Positions 8,725-17,543 are shown, numbered from the stretch's first letter. The stretch is DNA of 22,732 bases from an uncultured Bacteroidales bacterium (GCA_934678915.1 CAKUSF010000021.1:1-22732), one strand, 5' to 3'. The notes: generated from the letters alone by a model not told the origin. Numbers and translations are program-made.

Positions 8725-10395
8725 TTATTTCCATTCAGGGAATTGTTCTACTGCTGTGTTGCTTGACAGTTCGCTGTCCTGGAGAGGGAATCTGTTCATC
8801 TTCTCAGGGTAGTTGCGGTCCTTGTCGTCAACAGAAACGTAAGTGTAGATGAAACCGGCACCGGCTGGCTCGATCTTCAGGCCGTGAACCTGATAGCCGG
8901 AAAGTCCGTCCGGATAGTTGTTCGGAGCCACTCCCCATCTGCGGAGATCCCAGTACGAGAAGCCTTCGAAAGCAAGTTCAACCTTGCGCTCCTGACGGAT
9001 GGCATTCCAGAGATTGTCACCGGATTTGTCAGCGTAAGGAAGGCCCACACGGGCACGGATCTCCTTGACAGCGGCATTGGCGCCCGCAGCGTCATTGGTG
9101 CGGTAGCAGGCCTCAGCCTTGTTCAAGAGAACCTCAGCGTACCTGATGATGACAAGCGGCTGGGTGCTTTCGCTTCGGGCAATCACATCATGGGTCTCAT
9201 CCACGCCCTTGCGCAGGTAATAGCCCGTTGTGGTCTTGCCTTTAGGCTCCTTGACCACGTTCCACTGACACCAACCGTCAGCACCACCTACATAAGGCTC
9301 GATCTTGCGGCCTTTCCACTCAGCGCCATTGTAAAGGATGGAGGCCTGGAAACGAGGCTCAAGAAGGTCATAAGGAGGGTTCTCGCTGGTTCCTTCAGTG
9401 GTATGCCATGCAGACCAGTCAGGCAGGCCGCTTCCGTCGGCATATTCATAAGATTCTACCATTTCCTGGGTAGGCGTGCCGTAGCCGCCACCGGAAGCAT
9501 CTCTGGTGGTGTAGTCACCTCCCGGAGTGTAGTAGAAATCGAAATTGTGGGTTACATTGTCGGAATAGCTGAACACATATTCAAGGATAACCTCCGAGTT
9601 GTTGCCGTTGAAGACATCAGCATAGTTCGGAACGAGCGAATAGCCCAATTCCTTGACCTTGTCAGCGGCAGCTATCACCTTGTCGTAACGCTTGGCGTAA
9701 AGCATGGCCCTTGTCATGAAGGCGTAGGCAGTACCTTTGTCCAGTCTTCCATTCGCATTCGCCTTTTCTGGAAGATTGGCAGCAGCGAACTCAAGGTCAG
9801 ACTCGATGAAATTCCAGCCTTCTTCCTCGGTTGACAGGCCTTTGTTAGCTGTGATGGCGCTCAAATCCTCGTCATAGATGATCACATCCTTGTACCTTTT
9901 CACAAGGTCGAAGTAGAAGTAGGCACGCATGAACCTCAACTCGGCAGAAAGCCTTGTCTTGTCCTCATCAGACATCTCACCGTACTTATCCAGATAATTC
10001 AAGCCCTGGTTTGTTCTGCGAACAGCTCCATACATTGTGTCCCAGTAGCCGAGGTAAGCCGCCACATAGTTTGCGGTAAGTACTGAGCCACCGTAGGCGA
10101 TTTCGCTTGGGATGTAGCAGAGGGAGTTGAAATTGTAGGAACCGTACTTGAGCTGGTCGGTGAGCGCGTCGGTCATTCCAGCTACACACTGGCCGGTGTT
10201 GGCGTCTGCCATGTCCAGAATGTAACTGTAGATGTAATTCACTCCGTACTCCGCGTTCTGGGTGGTTTTCCAGAGCATCTTGTCGGAGACGCTGTCGGTC
10301 GGAGTCATGTCAAGGAACGAGTTGCAGGAAGAGATTCCCATCGCCACAACGACTCCTGACACTGTCAAAATCAGATTCTTTGCTATAGTTTTCAT
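8725..10395 (-). CDS. SusD/RagB-family outer-membrane lipoprotein
   Basis: A 556-residue lipoprotein (leader ending GISSC, anchor Cys24) that forms the hinged lid on the SusC barrel and helps capture glycan at the cell surface. Family marks are FLDMTPTDSVSDKMLWKT just after the anchor, a TPR-like helical part with AELRFMRAYFYFDLVKRY, and AEVLLNKAEACYRTND. Also present are VKEIRARVGLP, the C-terminal IRQERKVELAFEGFSYWDLRRWG, and the final NRFPLQDSEL. The length is normal for the family. It lies 14 bp downstream of the susC-like gene and 11 bp upstream of the DUF5018-type gene, the standard PUL order. Ligand specificity cannot be read from the sequence. Confidence 0.96.
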   Translation of the reverse strand: MKTIAKNLILTVSGVVVAMGISSCNSFLDMTPTDSVSDKMLWKTTQNAEYGVNYIYSYILDMADANTGQCVAGMTDALTDQLKYGSYNFNSLCYIPSEIAYGGSVLTANYVAAYLGYWDTMYGAVRRTNQGLNYLDKYGEMSDEDKTRLSAELRFMRAYFYFDLVKRYKDVIIYDEDLSAITANKGLSTEEEGWNFIESDLEFAAANLPEKANANGRLDKGTAYAFMTRAMLYAKRYDKVIAAADKVKELGYSLVPNYADVFNGNNSEVILEYVFSYSDNVTHNFDFYYTPGGDYTTRDASGGGYGTPTQEMVESYEYADGSGLPDWSAWHTTEGTSENPPYDLLEPRFQASILYNGAEWKGRKIEPYVGGADGWCQWNVVKEPKGKTTTGYYLRKGVDETHDVIARSESTQPLVIIRYAEVLLNKAEACYRTNDAAGANAAVKEIRARVGLPYADKSGDNLWNAIRQERKVELAFEGFSYWDLRRWGVAPNNYPDGLSGYQVHGLKIEPAGAGFIYTYVSVDDKDRNYPEKMNRFPLQDSELSSNTAVEQFPEWK

Positions 10396-10409
10396 ATCAC
10401 GCTGTCCTT

Positions 10410-13400
10410 TTAGAATGATAATGTCACACCACCCATCAAGAGGCGCTGCTGAGGATAATAACCGTTGTTCACACCTGGAGACTCAGGGTCGATTCCCTTA
10501 GGCAGGCCGTCGATGGTGAAGAGGTTCTGTCCCTCGACGAACAGTCTGAGAGAAGACACGCTCAGATGGCTCATCCACTTCTTAGGCAAGGTATAACCCA
10601 GCTGAGCCGATTTCAGACGGACATATTTTCCGTCCCTCCACCAGAATGAGCAGCTCAGACCGTTGTCGCCTCCGTGTCCAGGAGAGCCGAGGGTAAGGCG
10701 CGGGAATGTTCCGTCCGGATTGTCGATGCTCCAAGCGTTCTCGACAAGGTAAAGAGGAGAGTTGCCGCCCTCTTTGAATGTCTGGGTCCAGATGGTGTTG
10801 TCATCGTAGCCGTTGTAGTACGTTCCTGTAAGGGAAACATCGAACAAGGCTCCACCGGTGAACTGGGCGTTGAAATCGAAGCCGTTCCACTCGAAATTGA
10901 GGTTGAGGCCGAACGTGAGTTCAGGGCGGTTGGAACGTCCGAAATAGCCCCAGTCATCGTAGTCGATCTTTCCGTCACCGTTGATGTCCACGAACTTGAT
11001 GTCACCAACGTTAGGACGGGTACCCCACCATGCTGAGTTGTCAATCTCCTCCTCGGATCTGAACAGTCCGTCAGTCAACCAACCGGTAATGGCTCCGTAG
11101 GTCTTGCCGACAATCTTTCTGTTGTCACTGACCTCAGGATTGTCCTTGTACTTGATCCATCTTGTCTTTGAATATGTAAGGCTGGCGCTCACTCCGTAGA
11201 AGAACGGCTTTCCTCCAAGGGAGAACTGGTTCTTGTGGGTGATCATGAGGTCGATACCCTTGGCATCAATCGCAGGGTAGTTGATGTAGGTAGGATAGTA
11301 GCCACCCATGGAGGCCGGGAATCCAGAACCTTGTCCGGTCAGAATGTCATAGGTGTAGTTGTAGAAACCATCCACTTCAAGTCCAAGGAGACCGTCCCAA
11401 AGGGTTGCGTCAAAACCTACGTTGTAGGAAAGGTAACGCTCCCAAGACAGATCAAGCGACGGAACGACATCCGGCTTGTAGGCAGGATTGAAAGTCGTGC
11501 TTCCGTCAGGATTTCTGTAGCCGACCTTGGAGCCGTAACGAGAATAGGTGCTGAGGAAAGCATATTCAGGGACACCGTCATTACCAAGCATTCCGACAGA
11601 GGCTCTGATTTTCAAGTCATTGAGGAAATCCACTGACTTCATGAAGTTCTCGTTGGAGATTCTCCAAGCCACCGATGCCGAAGGGAAGAAGCCCCAGCGG
11701 TACTTGTCCATTCCGCTGAAGAGGTAGGAACCGTCCTCACGTCCGGAAAGTTCTACAAGGTACCTGTCAGCGAAGTTGTACTTGAGCCTGAAGACTCCAC
11801 CTACGCTTCTGCTGGCACCGCTGCCGCCTGAGACAGGATCCTTTGTCGGTGTACCCTGGCTGATCTCAGGAAGGGACGCGAACGGAAGATCCTTGGCGTA
11901 AGCCGCAAGGCTGTTGCTCTTGGTGTCACGAACCTCCATGAGGGCAAGCGCCTCAATGGAATGCTTGCCGAAGGTGTTGGAATATTCAAGACTCGCCTGA
12001 CCGACCATCTGCTGCCAGTATGACGATCCCTCACCGATGTTGATGCCATTGTCAACTCCCCTCGGATCATTCTTCTTTGAATATGTTCCGTCAACAAATG
12101 CCATTGTGCTGTAAGGCGTGTTGAGGTTCTTGTTGAAGGAGTTGCTCCAGTCATAGACACCGGATACCTTTGCCACAAGGCCTTCAACCCAAGGGATGTC
12201 ATAGGCAAGTGTGGCGTTTACGGAAAGATCCATGGAGCGCGTCTTCTTGTAGCCTGATTCGTAGATGGCGGCAAGAGGGCTCTGAGGAAGCGAGGTGTTC
12301 TTCTTGATCGTAGAAGTGTACATTCCATCGTACTTTTCAGGAATATAAGGGTGCATCATGATCGTCTGATTGGCGATTGACAGCCAGCCCAACTCGCTAT
12401 AGCCTCCATCCGTGCCTCCGGAAGCGTAGGCAGGAGTGTCCCTATGGGCGATCGTACCGGACACGCCCAGTTTGAAATGCAGTCTGGAAGTGATGTCAGA
12501 GTCGATGTTGGAGCGCAGATTGTAGCGCTTGTAGGTGAAGTTGTCGATGTTTCCGTTCTGTCCGAAATAGCCTACGGAGGTGTAGTAGCGGGCCTTTTCG
12601 TTGCCACCGGTCACAGTCACGTTGTGCTTCTGGGTGAAACCGGTTCCGAACACCTTGTCGATGTAGTTCACGTTGTCCCAGCCATCGGTCGGATCACCGT
12701 TTGTCATCGCAGCGACATTCTCGGAGGTGAAGTACGGGGTGTACTCGGAGCGATCCTTGATGGCACCGCTGGCTAACTGATCCATCATGTCAGCCATATT
12801 ATAATAGTAGGCGAATTGCGGGCCGTTCATGAACTCAGGGAAATTGGCGTTCATGGACACACCGAACGAGGCGTCGTAAGTGATAGAAGTCTTCTCCTTC
12901 GAGCCTCTCTTGGTGGTGATAATCATGACACCACCGGCACCTTTCAGACCGTAAACTGCCGCTGAGGCACCGTCCTTTAGTACTGAGATGCTCTCGATGT
13001 CGTTAGGGTTTAGGTCATTGATGTCGTTGACCGGGAAGCCGTCCACAACGTAGGCAATTCCATAGATGGAGCCACGCAGACGCAAGGAGGCCTGATCCTG
13101 TCCCGGCTCTCCTGACTCCTGCACGGAAGAAATGCCCGGAAGACGGCCTGCGAGAATCTGAGAGACATTCGTGGCCGGAGCCTTCAGGACCTCGTCACCC
13201 TTGATTGCGGAGACCGCACCCGTCAGAGACGATTTCTTCGAAGTACCGTAACCGACCACGACCACCTCATCGAGATAGGTCGTGTCTTCCTTCAAGATCA
13301 CGTTCAGAGTCTGTACCGTTCCATCGCACAGTTTTTGGAATGATGTCAAGCCCAGACATTGGAACTCAAGTGTCTGTCCTTTCTTGACGGAAATCACATA

Positions 13401-13604
13401 AGTCCCGTCCGCTCCGGTCATCGTGCCGTTCGTTGTTCCGGCCACAACCACAGAGACACCAGGAAGCGGATTTCCGTTCTGGTCTGTCACCCTACCCTTG
13501 ACAGAAGGTTGAGCCGATGCGTTCCCCGAAAACAGGAAAACTGAAAGTACCGACACAATCACTGCCCTTAGGAAAGGGGATGAGAAATTCGATGTAGCTT
13601 TCAT
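10410..13604 (-). CDS. SusC/RagA-family TonB-dependent outer-membrane transporter
   Basis: A 1064-residue import barrel that takes up glycan fragments with its SusD partner, powered by TonB. A signal peptide ends near ASAQ (about 32). It is followed by a carboxypeptidase-regulatory-like domain (VKGRVTDQNGNPLPGVSVVV, 35-54, running to about 108). The TonB-box-like DEVVVVGYG is at 112-120. The plug begins with LTGAVSAIKGDEVLKAP and contains LRGSIYGIAYVVDGFPV and IESISVLKDGASAAVYG. The long barrel follows and ends in the terminal Phe of MGGVTLSF. No N-terminal STN domain is present, so it is not of the type that signals to an anti-sigma factor. Control is more likely through the ROK regulator encoded on the opposite arm. 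It is the first gene of the minus operon, with a predicted promoter about 65 bp upstream. Confidence 0.97.
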   Translation of the reverse strand: MKATSNFSSPFLRAVIVSVLSVFLFSGNASAQPSVKGRVTDQNGNPLPGVSVVVAGTTNGTMTGADGTYVISVKKGQTLEFQCLGLTSFQKLCDGTVQTLNVILKEDTTYLDEVVVVGYGTSKKSSLTGAVSAIKGDEVLKAPATNVSQILAGRLPGISSVQESGEPGQDQASLRLRGSIYGIAYVVDGFPVNDINDLNPNDIESISVLKDGASAAVYGLKGAGGVMIITTKRGSKEKTSITYDASFGVSMNANFPEFMNGPQFAYYYNMADMMDQLASGAIKDRSEYTPYFTSENVAAMTNGDPTDGWDNVNYIDKVFGTGFTQKHNVTVTGGNEKARYYTSVGYFGQNGNIDNFTYKRYNLRSNIDSDITSRLHFKLGVSGTIAHRDTPAYASGGTDGGYSELGWLSIANQTIMMHPYIPEKYDGMYTSTIKKNTSLPQSPLAAIYESGYKKTRSMDLSVNATLAYDIPWVEGLVAKVSGVYDWSNSFNKNLNTPYSTMAFVDGTYSKKNDPRGVDNGINIGEGSSYWQQMVGQASLEYSNTFGKHSIEALALMEVRDTKSNSLAAYAKDLPFASLPEISQGTPTKDPVSGGSGASRSVGGVFRLKYNFADRYLVELSGREDGSYLFSGMDKYRWGFFPSASVAWRISNENFMKSVDFLNDLKIRASVGMLGNDGVPEYAFLSTYSRYGSKVGYRNPDGSTTFNPAYKPDVVPSLDLSWERYLSYNVGFDATLWDGLLGLEVDGFYNYTYDILTGQGSGFPASMGGYYPTYINYPAIDAKGIDLMITHKNQFSLGGKPFFYGVSASLTYSKTRWIKYKDNPEVSDNRKIVGKTYGAITGWLTDGLFRSEEEIDNSAWWGTRPNVGDIKFVDINGDGKIDYDDWGYFGRSNRPELTFGLNLNFEWNGFDFNAQFTGGALFDVSLTGTYYNGYDDNTIWTQTFKEGGNSPLYLVENAWSIDNPDGTFPRLTLGSPGHGGDNGLSCSFWWRDGKYVRLKSAQLGYTLPKKWMSHLSVSSLRLFVEGQNLFTIDGLPKGIDPESPGVNNGYYPQQRLLMGGVTLSF

Positions 13605-13668
13605 AAAAGAATGCGTTATTATTAATATATAGTGTTATCGTTATTAGCCAATAATCCCATCGTGCCTG

Positions 13669-13676
13669 CAAAGGTA
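13669..13676 (-). promoter_or_regulatory. Predicted -7 box of the susC-like operon
   Basis: Read on the minus strand this is TACCTTTG, an exact TAnnTTTG match, followed by GCA as is common in Bacteroides promoters. No clear TTTG -33 box lies 19-21 bases upstream, where the sequence is A/T-rich. That would suit a promoter needing an activator or being strongly regulated. The leader to the ATG would be about 58 bases. Confidence 0.6.
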
Positions 13677-13695
13677 TAACTTTTTTCGAAAATAT

Positions 13696-13721
13696 TTAAT
13701 AATTAAATTAGTAATTAATAA
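13696..13721. promoter_or_regulatory. Imperfect AT-rich inverted repeat, possible operator
   Basis: TTAATAATTA (13696-13705) and TAATTAATAA (13712-13721) are inverted copies with one mismatch and a 6-bp gap. They sit midway between the two -7 boxes. The region is so A/T-rich that this could be chance. Confidence 0.25.
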
Positions 13722-13743
13722 AAAAATTAAAGAATAAAATTCT

Positions 13744-13751
13744 TACCTTTG
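13744..13751 (+). promoter_or_regulatory. Predicted -7 box of the DUF4434-MFS-ROK operon
   Basis: TACCTTTG is an exact TAnnTTTG match, again followed by GCA. No TTTG lies at the usual -33 distance. Transcription would start near 13758, giving a leader of about 75 bases. Confidence 0.6.
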
Positions 13752-13765
13752 CAAGAGTTTTAAAA

Positions 13766-13783
13766 TAGGCTCATAATAGCCTA
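13766..13783 (+). promoter_or_regulatory. Perfect 6-bp inverted repeat just after the predicted start of transcription
   Basis: TAGGCT (13766-13771), six spacer bases, then AGCCTA (13778-13783). It begins about eight bases after the predicted transcript start. It could be a repressor operator or a small leader hairpin. Too short to tell which. Confidence 0.35.
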
Positions 13784-13831
13784 AGAAAATTTTAAAGATT
13801 ACATCGTAATAATTACATAAAGAATAGCACC

Positions 13832-14935
13832 ATGACAGACAGAAGAACATTCTTGAAGAGAGCTGGTATCGCGGCAGCGACCGCTGTTGCGGCTCCGCTT
13901 GCTACAAACGCTGCAAGTCTCACTCCCAAGAACGGGAAAGACATCAGACTCAAGGCTGACGACAACATAGAAAGCAGACTGATTGTCCCGAAAGGCGACG
14001 CCCTACCGATAACCGGAACTTTCCTTGACGAGATTTCCCACGACATTCCTCACCAGAACTGGGGCGAGAAGGAATGGGATCTTGATTTCAGGTACATGAA
14101 AGCGATGGGAATCGACACAGTGATCGACATCCGCTGCGGCTACCGCAAGTTCATCACCTACCCTTCGCCATACCTTCTCAAAAAGGGCTGCTACATGCCT
14201 TCCACCGACTTGATCGACATGTTCTGCCGCCTTGCCCAGAAATACGGAATGAAGTTCTGGCTCGGTCTTTACGATTCGGGAAAGTACTGGGACACAGGAG
14301 ACATGTCAAACGAAGTCGAGGCGAACAAATATGTCATAGACGAGATTTGGCAGCGCTACGGAAGCAAGTACGACAGTTTCGGTGGATGGTACATCAGCGG
14401 AGAAATCAGCCGCGCCACCAAGGGTGCTATCGAATCATTCCGCACGATGGGGCGCCAGTGCAAGGAGGTCTCCGGTGGACTGCCTACCTTCATCTCTCCT
14501 TGGATCGACGGCAAGAAGGCAGTCGATGCCGCAGGTGGGAACCTCACCAAAGAACAGGCGGTCTCAGTCGAGCAGCACGAGCGGGAATGGAACGAAATCT
14601 TCGACGGAATTCATGAATATGTCGATGCGTGCGCCTTCCAAGATGGCCACATAGACTACGATGAGCTGGACGCGTTCTTCAGCGTCAACAAGAAGCTGGC
14701 TGACAGGTACGGGATGCAGTGTTGGACCAACGCTGAAAGCTTCGACCGCGACATGCCGATCAGATTCCTGCCGATCAAGTTCGACAAATTGAGGATGAAG
14801 CTAGAAGCCGCCAAACGTTGCGGCTACGACAAGGCCATCACATTCGAGTTCTCTCATTTCATGAGCCCTCAATCCGCCTACCTTCAGGCCAGACACCTTT
14901 ACGATAGGTACATGGAATATTTTGACAAACGATAA
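13832..14935 (+). CDS. Tat-exported DUF4434-type TIM-barrel protein (putative glycoside hydrolase)
   Basis: A 367-residue protein with a twin-arginine leader: DRRTFLKR at 3-10 followed by an Ala-rich hydrophobic stretch ending near ATNAAS. It is therefore predicted to cross the inner membrane folded. The rest fits a DUF4434-like TIM barrel, with strands such as ITGTFLDEI, GIDTVIDIR, KFWLGLYDSG and FGGWYISGEIS. Two glutamates lie where clan-A-like hydrolases place their acid/base and nucleophile: Glu191 in WYISGE after the fourth strand and Glu339 in ITFEFSH near the end. That pairing is my inference, not a known fact for this family. The gene is first in the plus arm, 3 bp before the MFS gene. 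A soluble periplasmic hydrolase acting after SusCD import is the likeliest job. Confidence 0.75.
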   Translation: MTDRRTFLKRAGIAAATAVAAPLATNAASLTPKNGKDIRLKADDNIESRLIVPKGDALPITGTFLDEISHDIPHQNWGEKEWDLDFRYMKAMGIDTVIDIRCGYRKFITYPSPYLLKKGCYMPSTDLIDMFCRLAQKYGMKFWLGLYDSGKYWDTGDMSNEVEANKYVIDEIWQRYGSKYDSFGGWYISGEISRATKGAIESFRTMGRQCKEVSGGLPTFISPWIDGKKAVDAAGGNLTKEQAVSVEQHEREWNEIFDGIHEYVDACAFQDGHIDYDELDAFFSVNKKLADRYGMQCWTNAESFDRDMPIRFLPIKFDKLRMKLEAAKRCGYDKAITFEFSHFMSPQSAYLQARHLYDRYMEYFDKR

Positions 14936-14938
14936 GCT

Positions 14939-16333
14939 ATGGACAAAAGCATAAACATGGGCCGGGTCGTGTTCTTGGCCTTGGTCGCAGCGATAGGAGG
15001 AATCCTGTTCGGCTACGACACCGCTGTGATCTCCGGCACAACAGAAATCGTCAAGAATCAATTCCAGCTGACGACAATAGCCGAGGGCTGGTACGTGGGT
15101 TGCGCCCTGATCGGTTCGATACTCGGTGTGATGATTGCCGGAATGATGAGCGACAACTATGGAAGAAAAAGGACGATGATCTTCTCCGCTTTGTTGTTCA
15201 GCATCTCAGCGATAGGCTGCGCAGTCTGTTCAGATTTCAACCAGTTGGTTTTCTTTAGAATCATAGGTGGATTCGGAATAGGAATAGTCTCCATCGTCTC
15301 ACCGATTTACATCTCCGAGATCGCTCCAGCGCAGAAAAGAGGCACCCTCGTGTCGCTCTACCAGCTCGCCATCACGATAGGCTTCCTGATGGCATACCTG
15401 ATCAACTACTTCGTGCTAAAAGACGCTGATGTAAACTCCACATCCACAAGCCTTTGGACAAGAATATTCAATTCCGAGTACTGGAGAGGGATGCTGGGCT
15501 ACGAGACCATCCCTGACCTGCTGTTCCTCATCGTGATATTCTTCATCCCGGAGAGCCCGCGCTGGCTGATTACCAAGCACAGAGACGGCAAGGCCGCTAA
15601 GATTCTCGCCAGAATATTCAATTCGCAGGAAGAAGTAAGAAGGCAGATCGACCAAACCAAGGCCTCCATCGCTGGAGAGACCAAGTCCGAGTGGAAGACT
15701 CTTCTAGAGCCGGGAATATTCAAGGCCGTCCTCATCGGTTGTGCCATCGCCATCCTCGGACAGTTCATGGGAGTGAATGCAGTGCTTTACTACGGTCCTA
15801 AGATATTCAGTGACGCTGGTTTGTCCGGAGAGGGTTCGATGTTCTCGACGGTTCTGGTCGGGGTTGTGAATATGCTCACGACGGTCATTGCCCTGCTCAT
15901 CATCGACAAGGTAGGCCGCAAGCAGTTGGTTTACTGGGGCGTGTCAGGAATGATTTTCTGCCTGCTGATGATCGGCTTGTACTTCTGCCTCGGCACTGCT
16001 CTTCCGACATGGTTCTTGTTGACGTTCTTCCTTCTGTACGTTTTCTGCACAGCGATTTCCATAAGCGCGGTTGTGTTCGTACTCTTGTCTGAGATGTACC
16101 CGAACAGGGTGCGCGGACTCGCAATGAGCATCGCGGGGTTGGCTCTTTGGATCGGGACCTACCTAATCGGTCAGCTGACCCCTTGGATGCTTGAGACACT
16201 CACTCCAGCGGGCACCTTCTTCCTGTTCGCGGCAATGTGCATCCCTTACCTTCTCATAATGTGGAGACTGGTTCCGGAAACGACCGGCAAGACGCTGGAA
16301 GAAATCGAGGAATACTGGACAAAAGGTAAATAA
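14939..16333 (+). CDS. MFS sugar-porter family permease (XylE-like)
   Basis: A 464-residue inner-membrane transporter with about twelve hydrophobic segments. Sugar-porter family signatures are present in order: GGILFGYDTAVISGT (20-34), DNYGRKRTM after the second segment, PIYISEIAPAQKRGTL, PESPRWL at the start of the central loop, GQFMGVNAVLYYGPKIF in segment seven, VGRKQL, SEMYPNRVRGLAMS, and VPETTGKTLEEIEEYW at the C terminus. These families import monosaccharides by proton symport. The gene lies 3 bp after the DUF4434 gene and 7 bp before the ROK gene, so all three are one operon. It likely imports the monosaccharide released in the periplasm; which sugar is unknown. A 14-bp sequence encoding RIFNS occurs twice in the gene. 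Confidence 0.94.
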   Translation: MDKSINMGRVVFLALVAAIGGILFGYDTAVISGTTEIVKNQFQLTTIAEGWYVGCALIGSILGVMIAGMMSDNYGRKRTMIFSALLFSISAIGCAVCSDFNQLVFFRIIGGFGIGIVSIVSPIYISEIAPAQKRGTLVSLYQLAITIGFLMAYLINYFVLKDADVNSTSTSLWTRIFNSEYWRGMLGYETIPDLLFLIVIFFIPESPRWLITKHRDGKAAKILARIFNSQEEVRRQIDQTKASIAGETKSEWKTLLEPGIFKAVLIGCAIAILGQFMGVNAVLYYGPKIFSDAGLSGEGSMFSTVLVGVVNMLTTVIALLIIDKVGRKQLVYWGVSGMIFCLLMIGLYFCLGTALPTWFLLTFFLLYVFCTAISISAVVFVLLSEMYPNRVRGLAMSIAGLALWIGTYLIGQLTPWMLETLTPAGTFFLFAAMCIPYLLIMWRLVPETTGKTLEEIEEYWTKGK

Positions 16334-16340
16334 GCAAAGA

Positions 16341-17543
16341 ATGGTCAAATATTTCAGCGACAATCTGTCAGAGAAGAGTTCCATAATCAAGCAACGGATG
16401 CTTGAGCTCTGCATGAACTCAGGTGATTTCAGTATCGCGGATTTCGCTCGTGAACTGAATTGCAGCGTTCCGACTACCATGAAGATAGTCGGAGAGTTGA
16501 TTGACGATGGATGGCTGGAGGACCTTGGAAAAAAAGGCTCGGCCAGCGGCCGCAGGCCAAGCATATTCGGGCTCAATCCTGATGCTGGTTTCTTTGTCGG
16601 AGTGGATCTGGAAAGGAACCACGCCAACATCATGACGATGGACTTCAAGGGGCAGACCCTGTCCTACGACGAAGATGTCGAGTTCACCTTACGGAACACT
16701 GAGGATTCTTGCCGGCAGCTCTGCACACTCATCCGTAAATCCCTTGAAAGCAATGGGTTGAGCACCGAACGCATGCTTGCGTGCAATGTCGATCTCACAG
16801 GACGAGTCAACACCACCTCCGGCTACAGCTTCACGTATTTCATCAATGAGGACAAACCTCTGAGCACCATCCTTGAGGAAGACCTTGGAGTTCCGGTGGC
16901 CCTTGACAATGACTCAAGGGCAATGACTTACGGAGAGTTCCGCAGCGGAATCGCCAACGGAGAGAAAAACGTGCTGTTCATCAATGTCGGATGGGGCCTG
17001 GGAATGGGAATGATCCTGAACGGTGACCTGTACTATGGAAAATCTGGCTATTCCGGAGAGTTCGGACATTTCCCGTTTCTGGACAACGGGCAGATCTGTC
17101 GCTGCGGAAAGGTCGGCTGCATGGAGACAGGGGCCTCCGGTTCAGCCCTTCAACGGATTGTGACCGAAAAACTTGAGGCAGGCTGTCCGTCGATGCTGAC
17201 CGACAAGTTCAAGACAGGCAAAGAGCTCACACTTAACGATTTGCTTGGAGCCGTGGAGGACGAGGATGTCGTTGCGATTGATGCAATGGGAGAGATCGGG
17301 ACAACTCTCGGAAGAGGCATCGCAGGCCTTATCAACCTGTACAATCCGGAGATGGTGGTCATTGGAGGAAAGCTTACCATCGGTGGGGACTACCTCATGC
17401 TGCCGGTCCGTGCTGCCATCAAGAAATATTCCTTGAACATAGTGAGCAAGGACACCACCATCGTCTTCTCCAAACTTGGCCGCAAAGCCGGTGCGCTCGG
17501 ATGCTGTATGCTGGCCCGCACAAGATTTTTAGGCCTGATGTAA
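16341..17543 (+). CDS. ROK-family transcriptional regulator (NagC/XylR type)
   Basis: A 400-residue protein with an N-terminal winged helix-turn-helix (about 10-62; FSIADFARELNCSVPTTMKI then DDGWL) joined to a ROK sugar-binding domain. The ROK zinc motif is complete: GHF (His243), Cys253, Cys255 and Cys260 in CRCGKVGCME. The sugar-site DNDSR (189-193) is kept, including Asp191. The first ATP-binding motif, DxGGT in ROK kinases, is replaced by DLERNHAN, so kinase activity is unlikely. NagC-type members bind operators and are released by a sugar or sugar phosphate. As last gene of the plus arm it probably controls its own operon and the divergent SusC operon. Its ligand may be a product of the pathway encoded here. 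The family call is secure; targets are inferred. Confidence 0.92.
   Translation: MVKYFSDNLSEKSSIIKQRMLELCMNSGDFSIADFARELNCSVPTTMKIVGELIDDGWLEDLGKKGSASGRRPSIFGLNPDAGFFVGVDLERNHANIMTMDFKGQTLSYDEDVEFTLRNTEDSCRQLCTLIRKSLESNGLSTERMLACNVDLTGRVNTTSGYSFTYFINEDKPLSTILEEDLGVPVALDNDSRAMTYGEFRSGIANGEKNVLFINVGWGLGMGMILNGDLYYGKSGYSGEFGHFPFLDNGQICRCGKVGCMETGASGSALQRIVTEKLEAGCPSMLTDKFKTGKELTLNDLLGAVEDEDVVAIDAMGEIGTTLGRGIAGLINLYNPEMVVIGGKLTIGGDYLMLPVRAAIKKYSLNIVSKDTTIVFSKLGRKAGALGCCMLARTRFLGLM

Larger units (their letters stand above)
13605..13831. promoter_or_regulatory. Divergent control region between the two PUL arms
   Basis: This 227-bp gap separates the divergent susC-like and DUF4434-type genes. Both strands carry a TACCTTTG -7 box, with 67 bp between them. 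The middle part (about 13681-13743) is almost entirely A and T. Two inverted repeats are visible (listed separately). No small gene was seen. It is the natural place for the ROK regulator to act on both operons. Confidence 0.75.

Noticed and set aside
8884..9834. Plus-strand open frame of 316 codons
   Set aside because: It lies opposite the SusD gene. It reads as an antisense shadow without a leader or family motif.
2526..17543. Sialic acid (nan) utilisation locus
   Set aside because: The epimerase and permease would fit, but no sialidase, NanA-type lyase or mutarotase was found.
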